Shown here one piece after another: positions 21,796 to 33,590 of a stretch of DNA of 64,000 nucleotides (within the stretch, counting starts at the first letter, position 1; the number at the start of each line of letters is the position of its first letter). A program made the translations under genes and the position numbers. Under the pieces are notes generated by a model that searched no databases, was not told the DNA's origin, and was given only the letters and a program-made list of their open reading frames with translations. The stretch is from Beverwykella pulmonaria (taxonomy: Eukaryota > Ascomycota > Dothideomycetes > Pleosporales > Melanommataceae). The stretch covers positions 4,936,055 to 5,000,054 of the forward strand of contig BCHH01000002.1 of NCBI GenBank assembly GCA_001599595.1. Direction: 5' to 3'.

Positions 21796-23019
21796 ATGGC
21801 GTTCAAATTCGGGCTCAATGTCAAGAACAAAAAGGCGAAGGACACAGGCAAGCCTGCGCCCGGAAGGCGGAAACCCATTTTCGATGACGAAGAAGACGAA
21901 GACGTGAAGGGCAAAGCCAAAGCCAAAGACAACGTCGTAGAGATTGGCGAGTTCAATCTCGACGAGACCCTTGCTTCCACATCTGCCTCGAAATCATCAA
22001 AGCCCGCGCCACCATCGAAGCTGAAAGGACCCCCGTCAGGTCCGCCGACGCGCAAGGTCCAGTCGAAACAAGACGATCCCTCCACGTTCGTCAACCTGGC
22101 CAGCATACAAGAGGCAGAGAGGAGAGCGCAGGAAGCCATCCAGGTAGACGCGTCCATTTACGACTACGATACCGCGTACGACGCACTTCACGCAAAGTCT
22201 GCCATCAAGGCTGCAGCCGAGCGAGAAGACGCGCTCCAGAGGCGCCCGAAATACATGGACAATCTCATCGAGTCAACCGAGCTCCGGAAGAAGGATCTGT
22301 TGCGGGCCAAGGACAAGCTCTTGCAGCGAGAGCGAGAGGCCGAGGGCGATGAGTTTGCCGACAAGGACAAATTCGTCACGGGCGCATACAAGCTCCAACA
22401 GGAGGAGGCACGGAAGGCAGAGGAGGAGGAGAGGATCAAACAGGAGGCAGAAGAAGCCAACAGGCGCAAAACGGGCATGCAGGGCTTTCATAGGCAGATG
22501 TTGATGCAGGAAGAGAAGCGGCACCAGGAAGCTATGGAAGCCGCAGCCCTGGCAGCCAAGGGGGAGTTGCAGCTGGTGGCCGAGGAGCCAGAAGAGAAGT
22601 CGGCAGCCGAGATTGCCAAGCAGTTGATCAAGGAGGGCAAGCACATTATTATGAATGATGAAGGGCAAGTGGCGGACAAGAGACAATTGCTTTCGGCTGG
22701 ACTTAATATTGTCGCAAAGCCGAAGCCCGTAGCGACTGCATCGACATCATCCACACGTCCAACTAGCGCCCAGGCTGGCCCACAAGGCCGCACTGCAACC
22801 CAGCGCGCCGTGAGGGAAAGGCAGACGCAGATGATAGCGGATCAAATTGCACAGGTCACCAAGCGCGCTGCTGATGAGGAAGCTGAAGAGCAAAGAAAAT
22901 TGGAGCACGCCAGCAAGAGCAGAAAGACCGAGGGCGACATCAGCAGCGCCAAGGAACGGTACCTACAGAGGAAGAGAGAGGCTGCAGCTGCGAAAGCGGC
23001 AGCGGCGGCGGAGAAATGA
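21796..23019 (+). CDS. NSRP1/CCDC55-like nuclear speckle splicing regulator
   Basis: The product has 407 residues from the ATG at 21796 (CCGCCATGG context). The N-terminal FKFGLNVKNKK and PIFDDEEDED motifs are the family signature. A DPSTFVNLASIQEAERRAQE-type block with YDYDTAYDAL follows at about 95-135, then a long charged coiled coil (about 140-265) rich in Glu, Lys and Arg, which is the DUF2040 region. The C-terminal third is less conserved and ends in an Ala-rich tail. The animal homologue NSRP1 sits in nuclear speckles and affects splice-site choice. The fungal role is inferred from the family. Confidence 0.85.
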   Translation: MAFKFGLNVKNKKAKDTGKPAPGRRKPIFDDEEDEDVKGKAKAKDNVVEIGEFNLDETLASTSASKSSKPAPPSKLKGPPSGPPTRKVQSKQDDPSTFVNLASIQEAERRAQEAIQVDASIYDYDTAYDALHAKSAIKAAAEREDALQRRPKYMDNLIESTELRKKDLLRAKDKLLQREREAEGDEFADKDKFVTGAYKLQQEEARKAEEEERIKQEAEEANRRKTGMQGFHRQMLMQEEKRHQEAMEAAALAAKGELQLVAEEPEEKSAAEIAKQLIKEGKHIIMNDEGQVADKRQLLSAGLNIVAKPKPVATASTSSTRPTSAQAGPQGRTATQRAVRERQTQMIADQIAQVTKRAADEEAEEQRKLEHASKSRKTEGDISSAKERYLQRKREAAAAKAAAAAEK

Positions 23020-23166
23020 CGGGCGTGGTTAGGCGACTGGCTGCCGTATCTCGTCTCGATACCACCCCGAATGCATGGACCGAGTTCAGTAGGGGTGCTC
23101 CCAATGCCAAGGTGTATGTCCAGTACTTGAAACAGACTCTTCACGTGTAATTTTACTAAGTTCTAT

Positions 23167-23633
23167 CTACAGCCCTGAATCCGTTCCTTCAAATTGCTTG
23201 AGGTTCTCCAATGGTGCCAGCCATTTCGATCTAAACGGCGTGAAAATCTCCCCTTGCGGCTGATGGCGGTCGAAATCTTGGCCCAGCGATCCAGACTGGA
23301 TGAGATGATAACCTTTGAATCCAACTGCCTCACTCTCCTTCCACAACGTACTGGAGCAGTTGCCGCAGAAGGAAATTTTGAAAATTGGTCCTTGGCCGGA
23401 GTCGAATTCGAACTGTTTTGGTTCGCCCTGTATGCTCATCGAGGACGATGGGACCGTGACGTTCGTGGAGAATGCAGTGCCGGTTATCCTTCGACAGTTC
23501 AAACAGTGGCAAAGGACCTAAACCAGTCTTATCAGGCTTGATTATGGGCTAATCAGGGATGACCAACCGTTTTGACAGGGTTGCCAGTAAAGCTGAAGGT
23601 GATCTTTCCGCAGAGACAGCTTCCTATCGACAT
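23167..23633 (-). CDS. GFA-family (CENP-V/formaldehyde-activating) protein
   Basis: Two exons, 23633-23568 and 23517-23167, are joined by removing a 50 nt intron (GTTGGT..TTTAG), giving 138 residues. The zinc ligands of the GFA fold are all there: SCLCG near residue 6, CHCLNCRRITGTAF spanning the splice junction, and FCGNCSSTLW near residue 60. The family has a zinc-bound beta fold; named members bind glutathione adducts, but most fungal paralogues are uncharacterised. The size is typical (130-140). The start is the first ATG before SCLCG; a short upstream exon cannot be excluded. Confidence 0.8.
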
Positions 23634-24906
23634 TTTTCACACTGGTGACTTTCCTAGTCGGATAGGTGCAGCTTTGGGAGGCTATCAGGTCGGTCGGCGA
23701 CAGCATGCGCATATCAGACGAGCGCAAGGTTTCAAGGTCGCAAATGCGGATCGACATGCATGAACATGCAGTACCCCGCGTGTTCCCTAAACCGAGCTAG
23801 GTACATCCCTCGATGATGATAGTTACTAATCCAACTAAGACGCCAGCTTATCTCCACGGTTGTTAAAGACTACAGCCCGTTTAAATCATGCCGCACGCAG
23901 CACAATGGATTTCTAGAAAGTTCAAATGTACATGATTAATCTTCCACGTGAACTCGCAGTCCTACAGACGGACCCTAGCGCCGCTTTCTCGGTTCCACAG
24001 CTGATTTAGATTTGCGCTCCCGCTCGCCCTCCGCTATTGCCAGTATTCCAACGCCGTTTCTTCATTTTGCACGCTCATCCGCCGCACCTTTCTCCTGGTC
24101 CCAACTCCACAGATGGGTACCAGAGGGTTCATCAGCGAGCCCTTGCGGGTACCCACACGGCCATGAATAGAAGGCACTCTCTCTACATACATTATTTGCA
24201 AAATAAGACACCAGATTGTGGTGTTCACGTTTGGCAGTGTGGAGAGGAAGTTGGTCTTGATGCTGATGTTGCGTTTCCGTCGAGCACCGTTGCTGTGTAA
24301 TGTGAAGTGGCGTATTTGAGGACGTGGGATGTTTACTATTGTTGCTAATTACGACTTCTTGAAAGCGAAAATGTTGCCAACGGAGTAAAGTGCGAAACCT
24401 CCCTGCGAGTGTAGGTCAGCGGCGCCGATGACGGCCAAAACGCAGGCCTACTCTCATCCATGAACTACCTAGCCTATACAGTGGTAAAAGACAAGAGAAA
24501 GCTAGTCCTCGAGTAGGACTTCCAGAATGGTGTCAATGAATAGGAGAGAGATGCTGGTGGAGTTCTAGCAACATGTAGATAGATTTCGGAATGGCGGAAT
24601 TGCGTTCCGAATGCATGTGACGTCACCAAAATAGACGGGCGACAAAGCGACGAGTGACAAATGAGAGTCAAGAGACAGAAAGAAATATATGTACTACCTG
24701 TTGCACCCAGGGAGAATTATTCACTATTGCACCAACTCTATCCAGCGCCAAAACCCCTGTGGGCCATTCATGTAGGCATTGACGTGCAAGGATGCCACCT
24801 TGCTATCATGCCACGAACGCGCCTTCAAAGCACTCTGTGTATTTCATTTCCATTGCGCTCAACCCCATATGGCTGTATGCAATCAAGGGAAGACCATGAT
24901 TGTATC
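23634..24906. other. intergenic, no supported gene
   Basis: A minus-strand frame at 24034-24228, which can be extended to about 24300, is basic and open but has no recognised similarity and no clear start. Nothing else was seen in this stretch. Confidence 0.4.
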
Positions 24907-26139
24907 TCACCACCCATACTTGTTTCCCGCCTCCCTCTTGTTCCTCCTTCCAGCAGCGAAATGCTCCTCCAATGCATCCTTCTGGGTAGTTGCGGCACTG
25001 ATCAAGCTCTTCAGACTGTTCTTACCTGTCCCAGAGATGGACTTGAGGGCATTGTGCTGGACAGTCTCGCCCTGCTGCCGCAGCTGCTCGTTGTGGGCAT
25101 ATTCGGTATCTGTGTTGAAATCCACAATTTTGGCAGACGAGAGATCAAGGCCGTGTCCTTTCCGGCCAAACAGTTGCCGTCTCTCCGCTTCAGACAAGTT
25201 CAGCTCCGATGCCACATTGGTGAGGCTCTGCGGTTGTGCAGACCCGTCCTGGCGGGCGGAGGACACGGAGGGAGGTGATGCTTGGTAGGCGGCGTTTTCT
25301 TCGTCAAAAGCGTCATCTGGCACGCCTGCATCCTCTTCCTCGCCCACTCCATGGAGAAGAGGCTGGTACTCTCCGTTGGATGGTTCTCTCGCTGGGGCGG
25401 CGTGCTCCTCCGCAGACACCGAGAATAGGGAGACCTTCGGCCTTGCGGCAGGCTTAGGATGTGGTGACTCTGTGGTCGAAGGCGTCGTGGCAGATGAGGC
25501 AGCAAGCGTAACGTCTTCGGTGGTTCTTACAGATGTCCGAGGGGCGGCAGGTTTTTTCTTCTTCATTCGGCCGACAGACATGGGTACGAATCTGGGCTTC
25601 GTAGCTGGCTTGGATTCGGGGACCAGTGCTGGGGCTGCTTCTGCAGCATCCGGTTTGGCTGCCGCGGGAGCCTCCGTCTTCGGGGGAGGCAGGTTCAGCA
25701 TCGCCCTGAAGTCCTCCTTCTGCAGAGGCACCTGGTCCTCGTCATAGCTGATCTTCGGCTCTCTCTTAAAAGCCGGCTCTGCTCCGGTCTTCAAATTGAC
25801 TCCCACGCCCAGCCCTTTGCCCAGTCCCCTCTTTCCGGATGCATCCCCTCCTGCCGCACTCACGCTTGGCTTCTTGGGCGCGGGAAGCATGGCATTGAAT
25901 CCACCAAATCCTCCTCTCCCCGTGCGCGCCTTCTTAGCAGGCGGCCCGTCGACGTCAGCTTCCTCTTTGTCCGGCTTCTGCCGCAATGCGCCTGGCAGGT
26001 TGATCTTGATCTTGCCGGGGTTTGCGCTGTCGACGACTTTCTGGAAGGCCGGCCTCGGTGCTGGCTTTGCGGTGGTGTTTGGTGCTTGCGGCGCTTCGGC
26101 GTCGGAGTCTTCCGAGTCGGAGTATGCGATGAGGTTCAT
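24907..26139 (-). CDS. PRCC-domain protein (mitotic checkpoint/splicing associated)
   Basis: The product has 410 residues from the ATG at 26139, whose first residues MNLIAYSDSEDSD are the typical start of the family. A proline/alanine-rich middle with RGGFGGFNAMLPAPK and KPRFVPMSV leads to the conserved C-terminal PRCC region: GHGLDLSSAKIVDFNTDTEY, then the NSLKSLISAATTQKDALEEHFA helix and a basic end with NKYGW. Human PRCC binds MAD2B and splicing factors. The fungal protein is nuclear by inference. Divergent from SIN1. Confidence 0.85.
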   Translation of the reverse strand: MNLIAYSDSEDSDAEAPQAPNTTAKPAPRPAFQKVVDSANPGKIKINLPGALRQKPDKEEADVDGPPAKKARTGRGGFGGFNAMLPAPKKPSVSAAGGDASGKRGLGKGLGVGVNLKTGAEPAFKREPKISYDEDQVPLQKEDFRAMLNLPPPKTEAPAAAKPDAAEAAPALVPESKPATKPRFVPMSVGRMKKKKPAAPRTSVRTTEDVTLAASSATTPSTTESPHPKPAARPKVSLFSVSAEEHAAPAREPSNGEYQPLLHGVGEEEDAGVPDDAFDEENAAYQASPPSVSSARQDGSAQPQSLTNVASELNLSEAERRQLFGRKGHGLDLSSAKIVDFNTDTEYAHNEQLRQQGETVQHNALKSISGTGKNSLKSLISAATTQKDALEEHFAAGRRNKREAGNKYGW

Positions 26140-26362
26140 GGCGGCGGAGGTCTGAGATGGGGCGGTGGTGGAGGAGGAGAGACAGGTTGGGGACCCTGAT
26201 GGTTGCGGCGGCCGTTGCCAAGCCATTCACCACGACCGCCAACCCGCAAGTCGCGACAACACTCGCTCTATTCCCCCGCCCGCAATGCTTGCATAACCCC
26301 CGATTTCAGCTGGTCTGAACGAACAACGACGCAGAGATACTATGATATAGAAGCAGACGGCC
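26140..26362. promoter_or_regulatory. divergent promoter, PRCC-like / SIN1
   Basis: 223 bp lie between the two divergent start codons, so both promoters must be here. Confidence 0.55.
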
Positions 26363-28923
26363 ATGTCTCTGCTCCAGAACGAGGAGTAAGCCCCACGGCC
26401 TTCTCCCGCACCGCCGCGTTCCTAACCAACCCCCCCAGCTTCGTCCTGTACCAGCTACGCACCGCGTACCTCTCGTCCATCAAGGACGGCGTTGGCGAGC
26501 GCCTTATCAATGTCAACGCCAGCGTCCTAAACAACCCCGCCTTCCGCGCTGCGGGCTGGATCCCCAACGCTGCAGACATCAAGCGGACGTACTCGCCTCC
26601 CATCCCCACCGCAATCACCTCCGAGTACTTCCAAGCACCGCGATCGGCTGGTCTCAAGGTTCCAGAGGGCTTCGGCGACGATGAGGAAGAGGGGGGCATG
26701 GTGACGGGCGCAGGCGGCAGCAACGACACCGTTGGCCCTACGCTGAATGCGAAGCGACGGCGCAGAAAGGAGCTGCTGGAAGAAGACGACAGTAGCGACC
26801 TGAGCGACGAGAGCGACGACGATGGCGATGCGTCCAGGCCAGCGAATCAGATCAAGTTCACCAAAATGCCATTGCGGAACCGCGCTGGCTCCTCTCCCAT
26901 CCGCGGATCAGCACTGCGGAGTGGGCTCACGGACAACGGAGAGGGGCCCTCGGTCATGGTCACTTCCCCCTCCAGGCCTCCGGACAGCCGTCTGCGTAGG
27001 GGCTCATTGGGTGCTATTGAGACCATCAAAGAGCGGGCGAGAAGAGACACCGTCACGAGCAGCGAAATGTCTTCCGAGAACGAGTTGGATTCCATTACCT
27101 TTCAGAAGAAGAAAGTCAACCCGTACCGCGGCGCCAGAGCAAGCCATCTACTCGCTCAGCGAATTCAAGAGGATGAACGGGAGCGCCTCGAAGCCCTCGA
27201 CGAAGGCAACGAATCGGACAGCACCATGTCTTCTGAATTCTCAGGAACCACCGACAACGGTTCTCTCATAGGGCCTGGCGATAGTGGGCTCAACTCGTCT
27301 CCCGCAAACGCACTGGCCAATATGTCTACCCTGACCCCTTTTGCCCACTCATCGCCCAAGAAGCCACCCAAACATCCAACGCCCACGCTGCAGGCGCTCC
27401 CTCCGCCGCGGCCCATCAGTTTTATCCCACCAATCAGTGCGTTAACCCAGGCCCTGCAGGCCAAAGAGCAAAAGCCATCCAACCCCCTCCAGCGCTTTGC
27501 CACATGGTCTGCCGCCAGCGAGGCCCAAGTCAATCCTATCTATGTCAAAATCTACTGTCCCTTCTCGACGAAACCATCAAAACCTGTCGAACTTCTTCTG
27601 AAGAAGTTCGACGACAAGGGCGAGGCAGTATCGGTATCCGAAGCTATTGGTTACGCTTTGTGGAGGTATCAAGAGGAGAAAATGGAGCCACCATTGTCGG
27701 TGCAGCAGATGAACGTCAACCACTGGGTCCTACGAATGTACGATGACGGCGAGGTAGACGACGAGTTCCCGCCTTTGACGAGAAACAAAACCATCATGGA
27801 CTTCGCCTCCAACAACAGCCGTGGCATGCGCCCAAGAGCACGGGAAAAGCCATGGGACGAGTTCGCACTGGTCGAGGCCAGCGAGCGTGAGATTGCCGAG
27901 AATGATAAGCTCACACCCCGCTACAGCCGAGAGGCGGCGGCTGCTGTTGCATCACAAAAGTCGGAGGGAGCAGAAAGCACAGAGAAGAAACCGCCACCCA
28001 AGCCAATGGCTGCCCGAGCAAAGAGCTTCCGCAACCCCATCACCGGGCCGTCGTTTGCGCCCACTGCAACCCGCAAGGATACAACCACCCTTGCCGATGC
28101 ACCGTCTATTCCAGTCACCCATTCCGCATCTCGCACAGGCGCTCCGAGGACGGTCGGAGTTCACTTCACCGACGAGAGCTTCAACACCAGACACATTCCT
28201 GTGCCCTGCACTACAGACACGTATATTGCCGAGATCTTCGACAAGGTCTGCCGAGATCTGCACCTCGACAAAGGACTCTATGTGCTCAAGGTCTCTGGCT
28301 CGACAACCGTCGCCCCTTCGGACCGCACAGTCGAGGCACTGGGCACGCGCATGGATCTCGACCTTCTTCGACGCCGCTTCGTAGTGGACGGTGTCTTTGG
28401 CCTGGCCGGGTCCCCCGGTTCCTCGTCTCCCAATGCACCTCTCATCATATCCACCGGCGGCGCGCCCAAGAAGACTAAGAAGGGCGACCGCACAGCGGCA
28501 GCCGTAAGCGGTCAAGGCCTGATCCACCCTCTCGCCAAGCATGCCGACACGGGACTCACCCTCACAAACACGTCTTACTATCGGCGCTACCCCGTGCTCC
28601 GCAAACAGCCCATGTCCTTCGCTTCCTCTACGGCGCGCATCCTCGCCCTCGACAACGAGTACATGCACATTATGCCCGGAGAGACGGGCACCAACAACAC
28701 GAAAGCACTCTTTGAAGCCCAGCCCAAAACCACCACCGTCCACTTCTCGAGTATTGTGGGGAGTAAGGTGAGCAAGAAACATCCTCGGATGTTTAGGGTC
28801 ATTGTGTTTAAAGAGCGCGAGACCAAGCGGTATGATTTTGAGGCGCAGAGTCACGAGGACGCGGTGGAGATTGTGAGGGAGATTAAGAGTGGGGTGGAGA
28901 GGTTCCAGGAGGGGATGGTTTAG
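26363..28923 (+). CDS. sin1: TORC2 subunit SIN1/AVO1
   Basis: Exon 1 is only 23 nt (26363-26385, MSLLQNE), followed by a 53 nt intron (GTAAGC..CTAAC..CCAG) and exon 2 at 26439-28923, giving 835 residues. The splice joins MSLLQNED to FVLYQLRTAYLSSIKDG, the usual SIN1 N-terminus. Without it the long frame has no ATG for more than 150 codons. Domains: N-terminal Sin1 region (1-100); a Ser-rich disordered part; CRIM domain (about 372-480, NPIYVKIYCPFSTKPSKPVE, then NVNHWVLRMYDDGEVDDEFP); Ras-binding ubiquitin-like fold (about 580-655); and C-terminal PH domain (about 720-830, YYRRYPVLRKQPMSF to EIVREIKSGVERFQ). SIN1 brings substrates such as AGC kinases to TOR complex 2 at the plasma membrane. 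Confidence 0.92.
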
Positions 28924-29456
28924 ATCCCCGCGGTGTTAACATTTTGGGTTTTCGGGTCTAGCGTTCTTGGATCGGCGCATGGAGGGCAACATGGGTTGGA
29001 TATGGCGACAGCGATCTCGGAAGAGTCTTTGCTACATACTGTGGTTTATGGTTCTGTTGTGTTTGTATGTGGTCTACTTTAGTTGGGGCTTGGGCCTGGG
29101 CTTTTGTGCTTGCATCTGTCGAAACCAGCTGTAGGCGTTTGACAGTTACGTTGATGCATCATCTCGCCTTGCGCGCTCTACCAGTGGTCAAATTGGGCCA
29201 TTTCTTTGACCACAAATATATTTTGAACAGCCATTGTTACTCTCCATCATATCACGTCACGTCACTTTTGAGGCACGTAATGTGGATGTGATATGCATAT
29301 TACTATTACCAAGTGTCGTATGTACTCTTCAGCTCGCAGACTATGAGAGAGAAGAGATGCTACCGGCCTACCATTACCTCGTGCGCCATTCGATTCCTCT
29401 CCCCAACACCAAACATATATATACAGAATCTGGCTCATAATCAACGTCCTTCCCCA
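28924..29456. other. intergenic between convergent SIN1 and erg1
   Basis: 3' regions of two convergent genes. Nothing else is supported. Confidence 0.5.
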
Positions 29457-31045
29457 CTACCGCTTCACCTCCCACAGCAAATACGGTCCAATAACTACAC
29501 ACGCCTTCCAAATCACCAGCACGCTCTCGACAAGCAGCACATACGGCTTCCTCCACAGCTCGACATCCGCGAGCCTACACCACACGGCGTAAAACGCCAC
29601 GGCAAAGAAGTGATAGACCAGCACACTCGGCGTCCGAATCAGTCCTGCAAGCAACCCTGCAGGCTCAGACAGGCACGTGCTGCCGCGCTGGAAGTACCGG
29701 AAACAGCCGTTCTGGAGCGTGAGCAGTGATTGATCATTGGCGGCGAAGAGCGAGTAGAGAGCCATGGAGAGGATGTTGAGGACAGAGGACCCGCTCTTGC
29801 GGTCCCAGTGGAAGCGCCCCATTTGCTTGATCACGACCTTGGTGTCCTCGAGATTCGGGACTTGCTCGGGCGAGAGCAGTTGCGAGAGGAGCAGCACGTC
29901 GTTGAAGGCGACCGTCATGCCGGCGCCCGTCAGCGGGTGCCGCATGTTCATGGCGTCGCCGAGGATGACCAGGCCGGGGGTTTTCTGGGTTGAGGGCGGG
30001 AGGAACGAGTTCGGCATGGAGCGGAATTTTCCGTTTTCGATGGCCTTCTTGAAGGAAGGGCGCACGCACTCGGGCACGTTCGGCAGCGCCACGTTCAGGA
30101 AGTGGTTCTTCACGCCGCCGACTTTGGTCTGCGCGCTCGCGAGGTTCTCAGGGATGTCGATCAGGATGCGTGTCTCGTGGGTGCCGATTTGGTAGATGAG
30201 GATTGGCGGCGCATCGGAGAGGATGACATGTCCGTGGTTGGGACATGGGAGCTCGGCATCGATGAGTTCGAGGCCGTAGAACTTGCTGCGCACCTCGGGC
30301 GTGTGCGGCAGATACGCCTTCCGGAACTTGGACGCATAGCCGTCCGAGATGAGCGTCAGAGCGCCAAAATAGTAGTCCTTCTCGCCCGCTGTCTGGCTCT
30401 CCACGCCGAGGATCTGGCCATTGTAGTCGTTCTTCACCACATCGGTGACGGTGGTTTCCACCACGGTGACATTGGGCGCGCTGCGAGCGGCGGCCCGCAG
30501 TTTCGAAATAAAGCGGCCGTGGTGGAAGGAGCGGCCTTCTGGGGGGTTCGAGGACGACGACGTGGAGGTGAGGTTGTTTGGGTAGGGGATGTGGACGGGC
30601 TCGCGGTGGTATGTGACTTGGTAGCCGTAGCAGGGGATGGCATCTATGTCATCCAGACAGTCTGTATTGTTCTTGTCAGCTCCCATTCCAGGCCCTACTC
30701 CCTCTCATGCACCGCACACACACACACACCTCGCAGTCCCAGCTTCTCCAGCGCATGCACGCCCCCCGGCTGCAGCAGCTCGCCCACAATGCGGTCCGGC
30801 TCCTTCAGGCTCTTCTCCAGCAGTATGACGCTTCGTCCTTGTCTGCCGAATGCGACGGCAGCGGCGCATCCCACGACGCCCGCGCCGACAATGACAATGT
30901 CTGCTTCGTGGTGCACGCGCCGCCGCACCTCGCGGTAGTCCGAGGTGGGCGCGGGGTCGAGCTTGACTTTCTGCTTGCTCATGGATCGCGAGGTGTAGGG
31001 CGAGGTGGAGGCGGACTGCTGGAGCGTGGTTGTGGTGGACGACAT
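29457..31045 (-). CDS. erg1: squalene monooxygenase (epoxidase)
   Basis: Exons 31045-30730 and 30661-29457 are joined over a 68 nt intron, giving 506 residues. The donor lies in a GT-dinucleotide run. Motifs: GAGVVG dinucleotide fold near residue 57, GELLQPGG just before the intron, SDGYASKFRK (the DG motif) in the middle, and ILGDAMNMRHPLTGAGMTVA (FAD-phosphate GD motif) about two thirds along. Hydrophobic C-terminal helices anchor it in the ER or lipid droplets. It turns squalene into 2,3-oxidosqualene with FAD, NADPH and O2, an early committed step to ergosterol and the target of allylamine drugs. The start at 31045 has a second in-frame ATG about 20 codons later. A TGACACGTGA line at 31287-31297 upstream could be a sterol-response type E-box. 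Confidence 0.95.
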
Positions 31046-31970
31046 GTTGAAAGACGCGTGCAAGGTGGCAAACAAGGGAGTCAATGCAAGTCAAAGCTAC
31101 TCTGCCAATTCCTGTGAGAGCAAGAAGAGTCCGCACACAGCAATTTCGACGGCAGGCAGCGGTGGGCAATGCAGCAGGCTTAAAAGAAGCGTTGAGGTCC
31201 AAAATACAAAGGCGGTGAGCGGCGTTTTGCCAGGGGCACCCGGATACAGGGTTTCTATGACGCTGTGAACCGTTGGTGGTGCCATGTGACACGTGAATGT
31301 CAGTTCATACGGCAAATTGCTGGCAACATCAGGCGAGGAGTACTTGCGCCCATGCCTAAGCGTTGGCATCATTTCATTTTTCGCGGCAAAAAAGGCAGTG
31401 GTTTGAATCGAAGGGTATAGTTTGCTACCAAGGCATATATACAAGAAAAGGCAAAACCCATTGCACCTACGGTATATATGATAATAAAAATTAAGAAATA
31501 TGCTGGAGGCGAGTACCACCCCGTCGTCGTCCATCGCCAGGTTTTTGATTTCCATCCCAATGCGTTGCGTTGTCTTCTTCGTTGCGCGTCGAGTTCTCCC
31601 ATACCCCTAGCCAAGCCCATCCCACCGCCCTCTTGCCCTCCACCCTCCGGGTCCAACCTCCTATCCGCCTGACCCTCGAGAACCCCGCCCGTTTGTGCCG
31701 TCGCGGCTTCCTCCTCTTGAAAACGAAACGGAAAGAAACGAAACGAAATGAAATGAAACGCATAAAACCGTAAATGTCGCACGTGAAAAGCCCAAAAGAA
31801 ACGCCATTTGCTGTGCAGAGTGCTCTGAAGGAATGCTCCGTGCGCACCACGATACGCCGAGCCGCTGACTGAAAATTAACATGTGATGCAAAAACCACCC
31901 GTGCGAACCGTGATTCCCCACGTGGGACAAGAACGATCCCACAGAAATCATAGCAAAGCTCAAATTTTGT
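31046..31970. other. intergenic, erg1 upstream region
   Basis: Contains the ACACGTGA E-box-like site near 31290 and an imperfect GAAAC pentamer run at about 31724-31760. No gene is supported. Frames on both strands overlapping the pentamer run are by-products. Confidence 0.45.
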
Positions 31971-33590
31971 TTACATGGCCATGCCAGGCTGGCGGTGCGA
32001 TGGCGGGACTGCCGGCGACGATAGCGGTGTCGGGACTTCGATGATGGTCTGGTCCGTCAGATTGAGCTGGTTGGGTCGTTTGGATGCATCCGCCTTCGAC
32101 GTCGAGACCAGTTGGGAGTGGCGGTAGTATGCGTCGTAGAATTCGCTGAACCGCGGGTCATGTGAATTGCTGCTGGTATTCGAGCCGGGGTCGAGGAAAG
32201 AGCTCGAGATGCTCTTTCGGTGGCCTTGTTCCTTGGCGTCGGGCGGCTGCGTGATCGAGTTGCGGTCGGATGGGTTGGGGAACGAGTAGTTGTACGAGTA
32301 CCCTGAGTCGGCCGTGTCGGAGCGCTGACGCTGAGGCTCCAGTGTGCTCATTCTATTTTCGCTATACACACTGCTGGCGTTGCTCGTGTCTCTTTGGTGG
32401 GTGGGCTGGTACGATTGCGGTTGCAGGAGGACAGTGGGGGGTGGGTTGGCATCATCATCGTCTTGGGGTAAAAAAGTCAGGGTTGCTCTCGACGTGTAGA
32501 CATTCTCAACATGCAACGCACAAACGAAATCTACCTACGTGACTGCGCAGCCCCAATGCCGCGGGGATCATTTCTTGGGAGCGATCGTTCGGTATAAGAC
32601 GGGAATCCAGTGTGCACCTGGGGCTCACCTCTCGTAGAATGAGAGGGCATGGAGGGGAGCTTCGTGGTCGGTGCCTGGCCAGGTGATGATGGTGCGCTGT
32701 GATCAGGCGACGAGTCGTTGAGTGAGGCAGCCCGCGATGTGTGAGTGCCTTCTGGTGAATGGACCGCCACTCGGAGTGATTCGGGCATGGGTATTTGAGG
32801 TGGGACTGGGGCGTAGTGGTCTTGTCGGGAGCTGGCGGCGCTAGGTGAAAGCGATGGCGGGGAGCGACGACCGTTGTCACTGTCATAGCCATCAGAGCCG
32901 GGGAAGGAGGGGCCGCGCGGGCCTCGGGCAAGTACTGGCGACGGAGGGACATTTAACGCCATGTTGACAGCACCGCTGTGATTGATTCTTCCGTTCAACT
33001 CGGCCTCGGATGGTCGCAGGGTGATGGTTGGGGGTCCATTCCTGCGCGGTGGGGAATCGGGGGTAAGGTCTGAGTCGCGGTTGCCGGTGGGAGTGTGAGC
33101 CAATGGTAAACTGGTCACACTGCTCGCCACAGAGTTGGTGTTCATCTTCAGGGCGTTCAAGCTGCCGATCAAGGTATTGGAGCTCATCGCAGGACCTCCC
33201 ACAAAGGATCCCGCTCTCGATGTCGGGCGTGACTGAGGAATACCGGCGTAGAACCCAGCCTCGATGGCGCGAACGCCGAACAAGTCTCCCTCATCCTTTT
33301 CCCGTTGATTCAGCTCCATCTGATCATCACCTGGCCCCGCCTCGACATTGCTCTGTGCTTTGCTGAATTTCTTCAGTCTAGGGGCACAGTTAGTATAGCT
33401 CAAGCACCCGGGTTTCCTTTACCTACTTCCTACGATTGTAGAGAACTTTAGCAAATCCCGCCAAGATGGTCAACAGAAGCAATGCTCCGAAGACAGTACT
33501 ACGAAAGTTAGTCACTGAGAGAGGTAGGACAGGTGACTCCATCACTCACGTGTACTTGTAGGCCAAGTCTAGGTTCCCAAACCACGACAT
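31971..33590 (-). CDS. single-pass membrane protein with long disordered tail
   Basis: Four exons (33590-33550, 33498-33427, 33377-32535, 32487-31971) give 490 residues; all three introns are 47-51 nt with GT..AG ends and the frame closes exactly. The short N-terminus (MSWFGNLDLAYKY) precedes one transmembrane helix made mostly by exon 2 (TVFGALLLLTILAGFAKVLY), then a basic stop-transfer NRRKLKK. The remaining 440 residues are Ser/Pro-rich and look disordered, with many SP/TP sites and a C-terminal cluster of Ser, Asn and Tyr. I recognise no family. The layout, a short outside part and a long cytosolic tail, would suit a scaffold or sensor at a membrane, but this is a guess. Confidence 0.75.
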
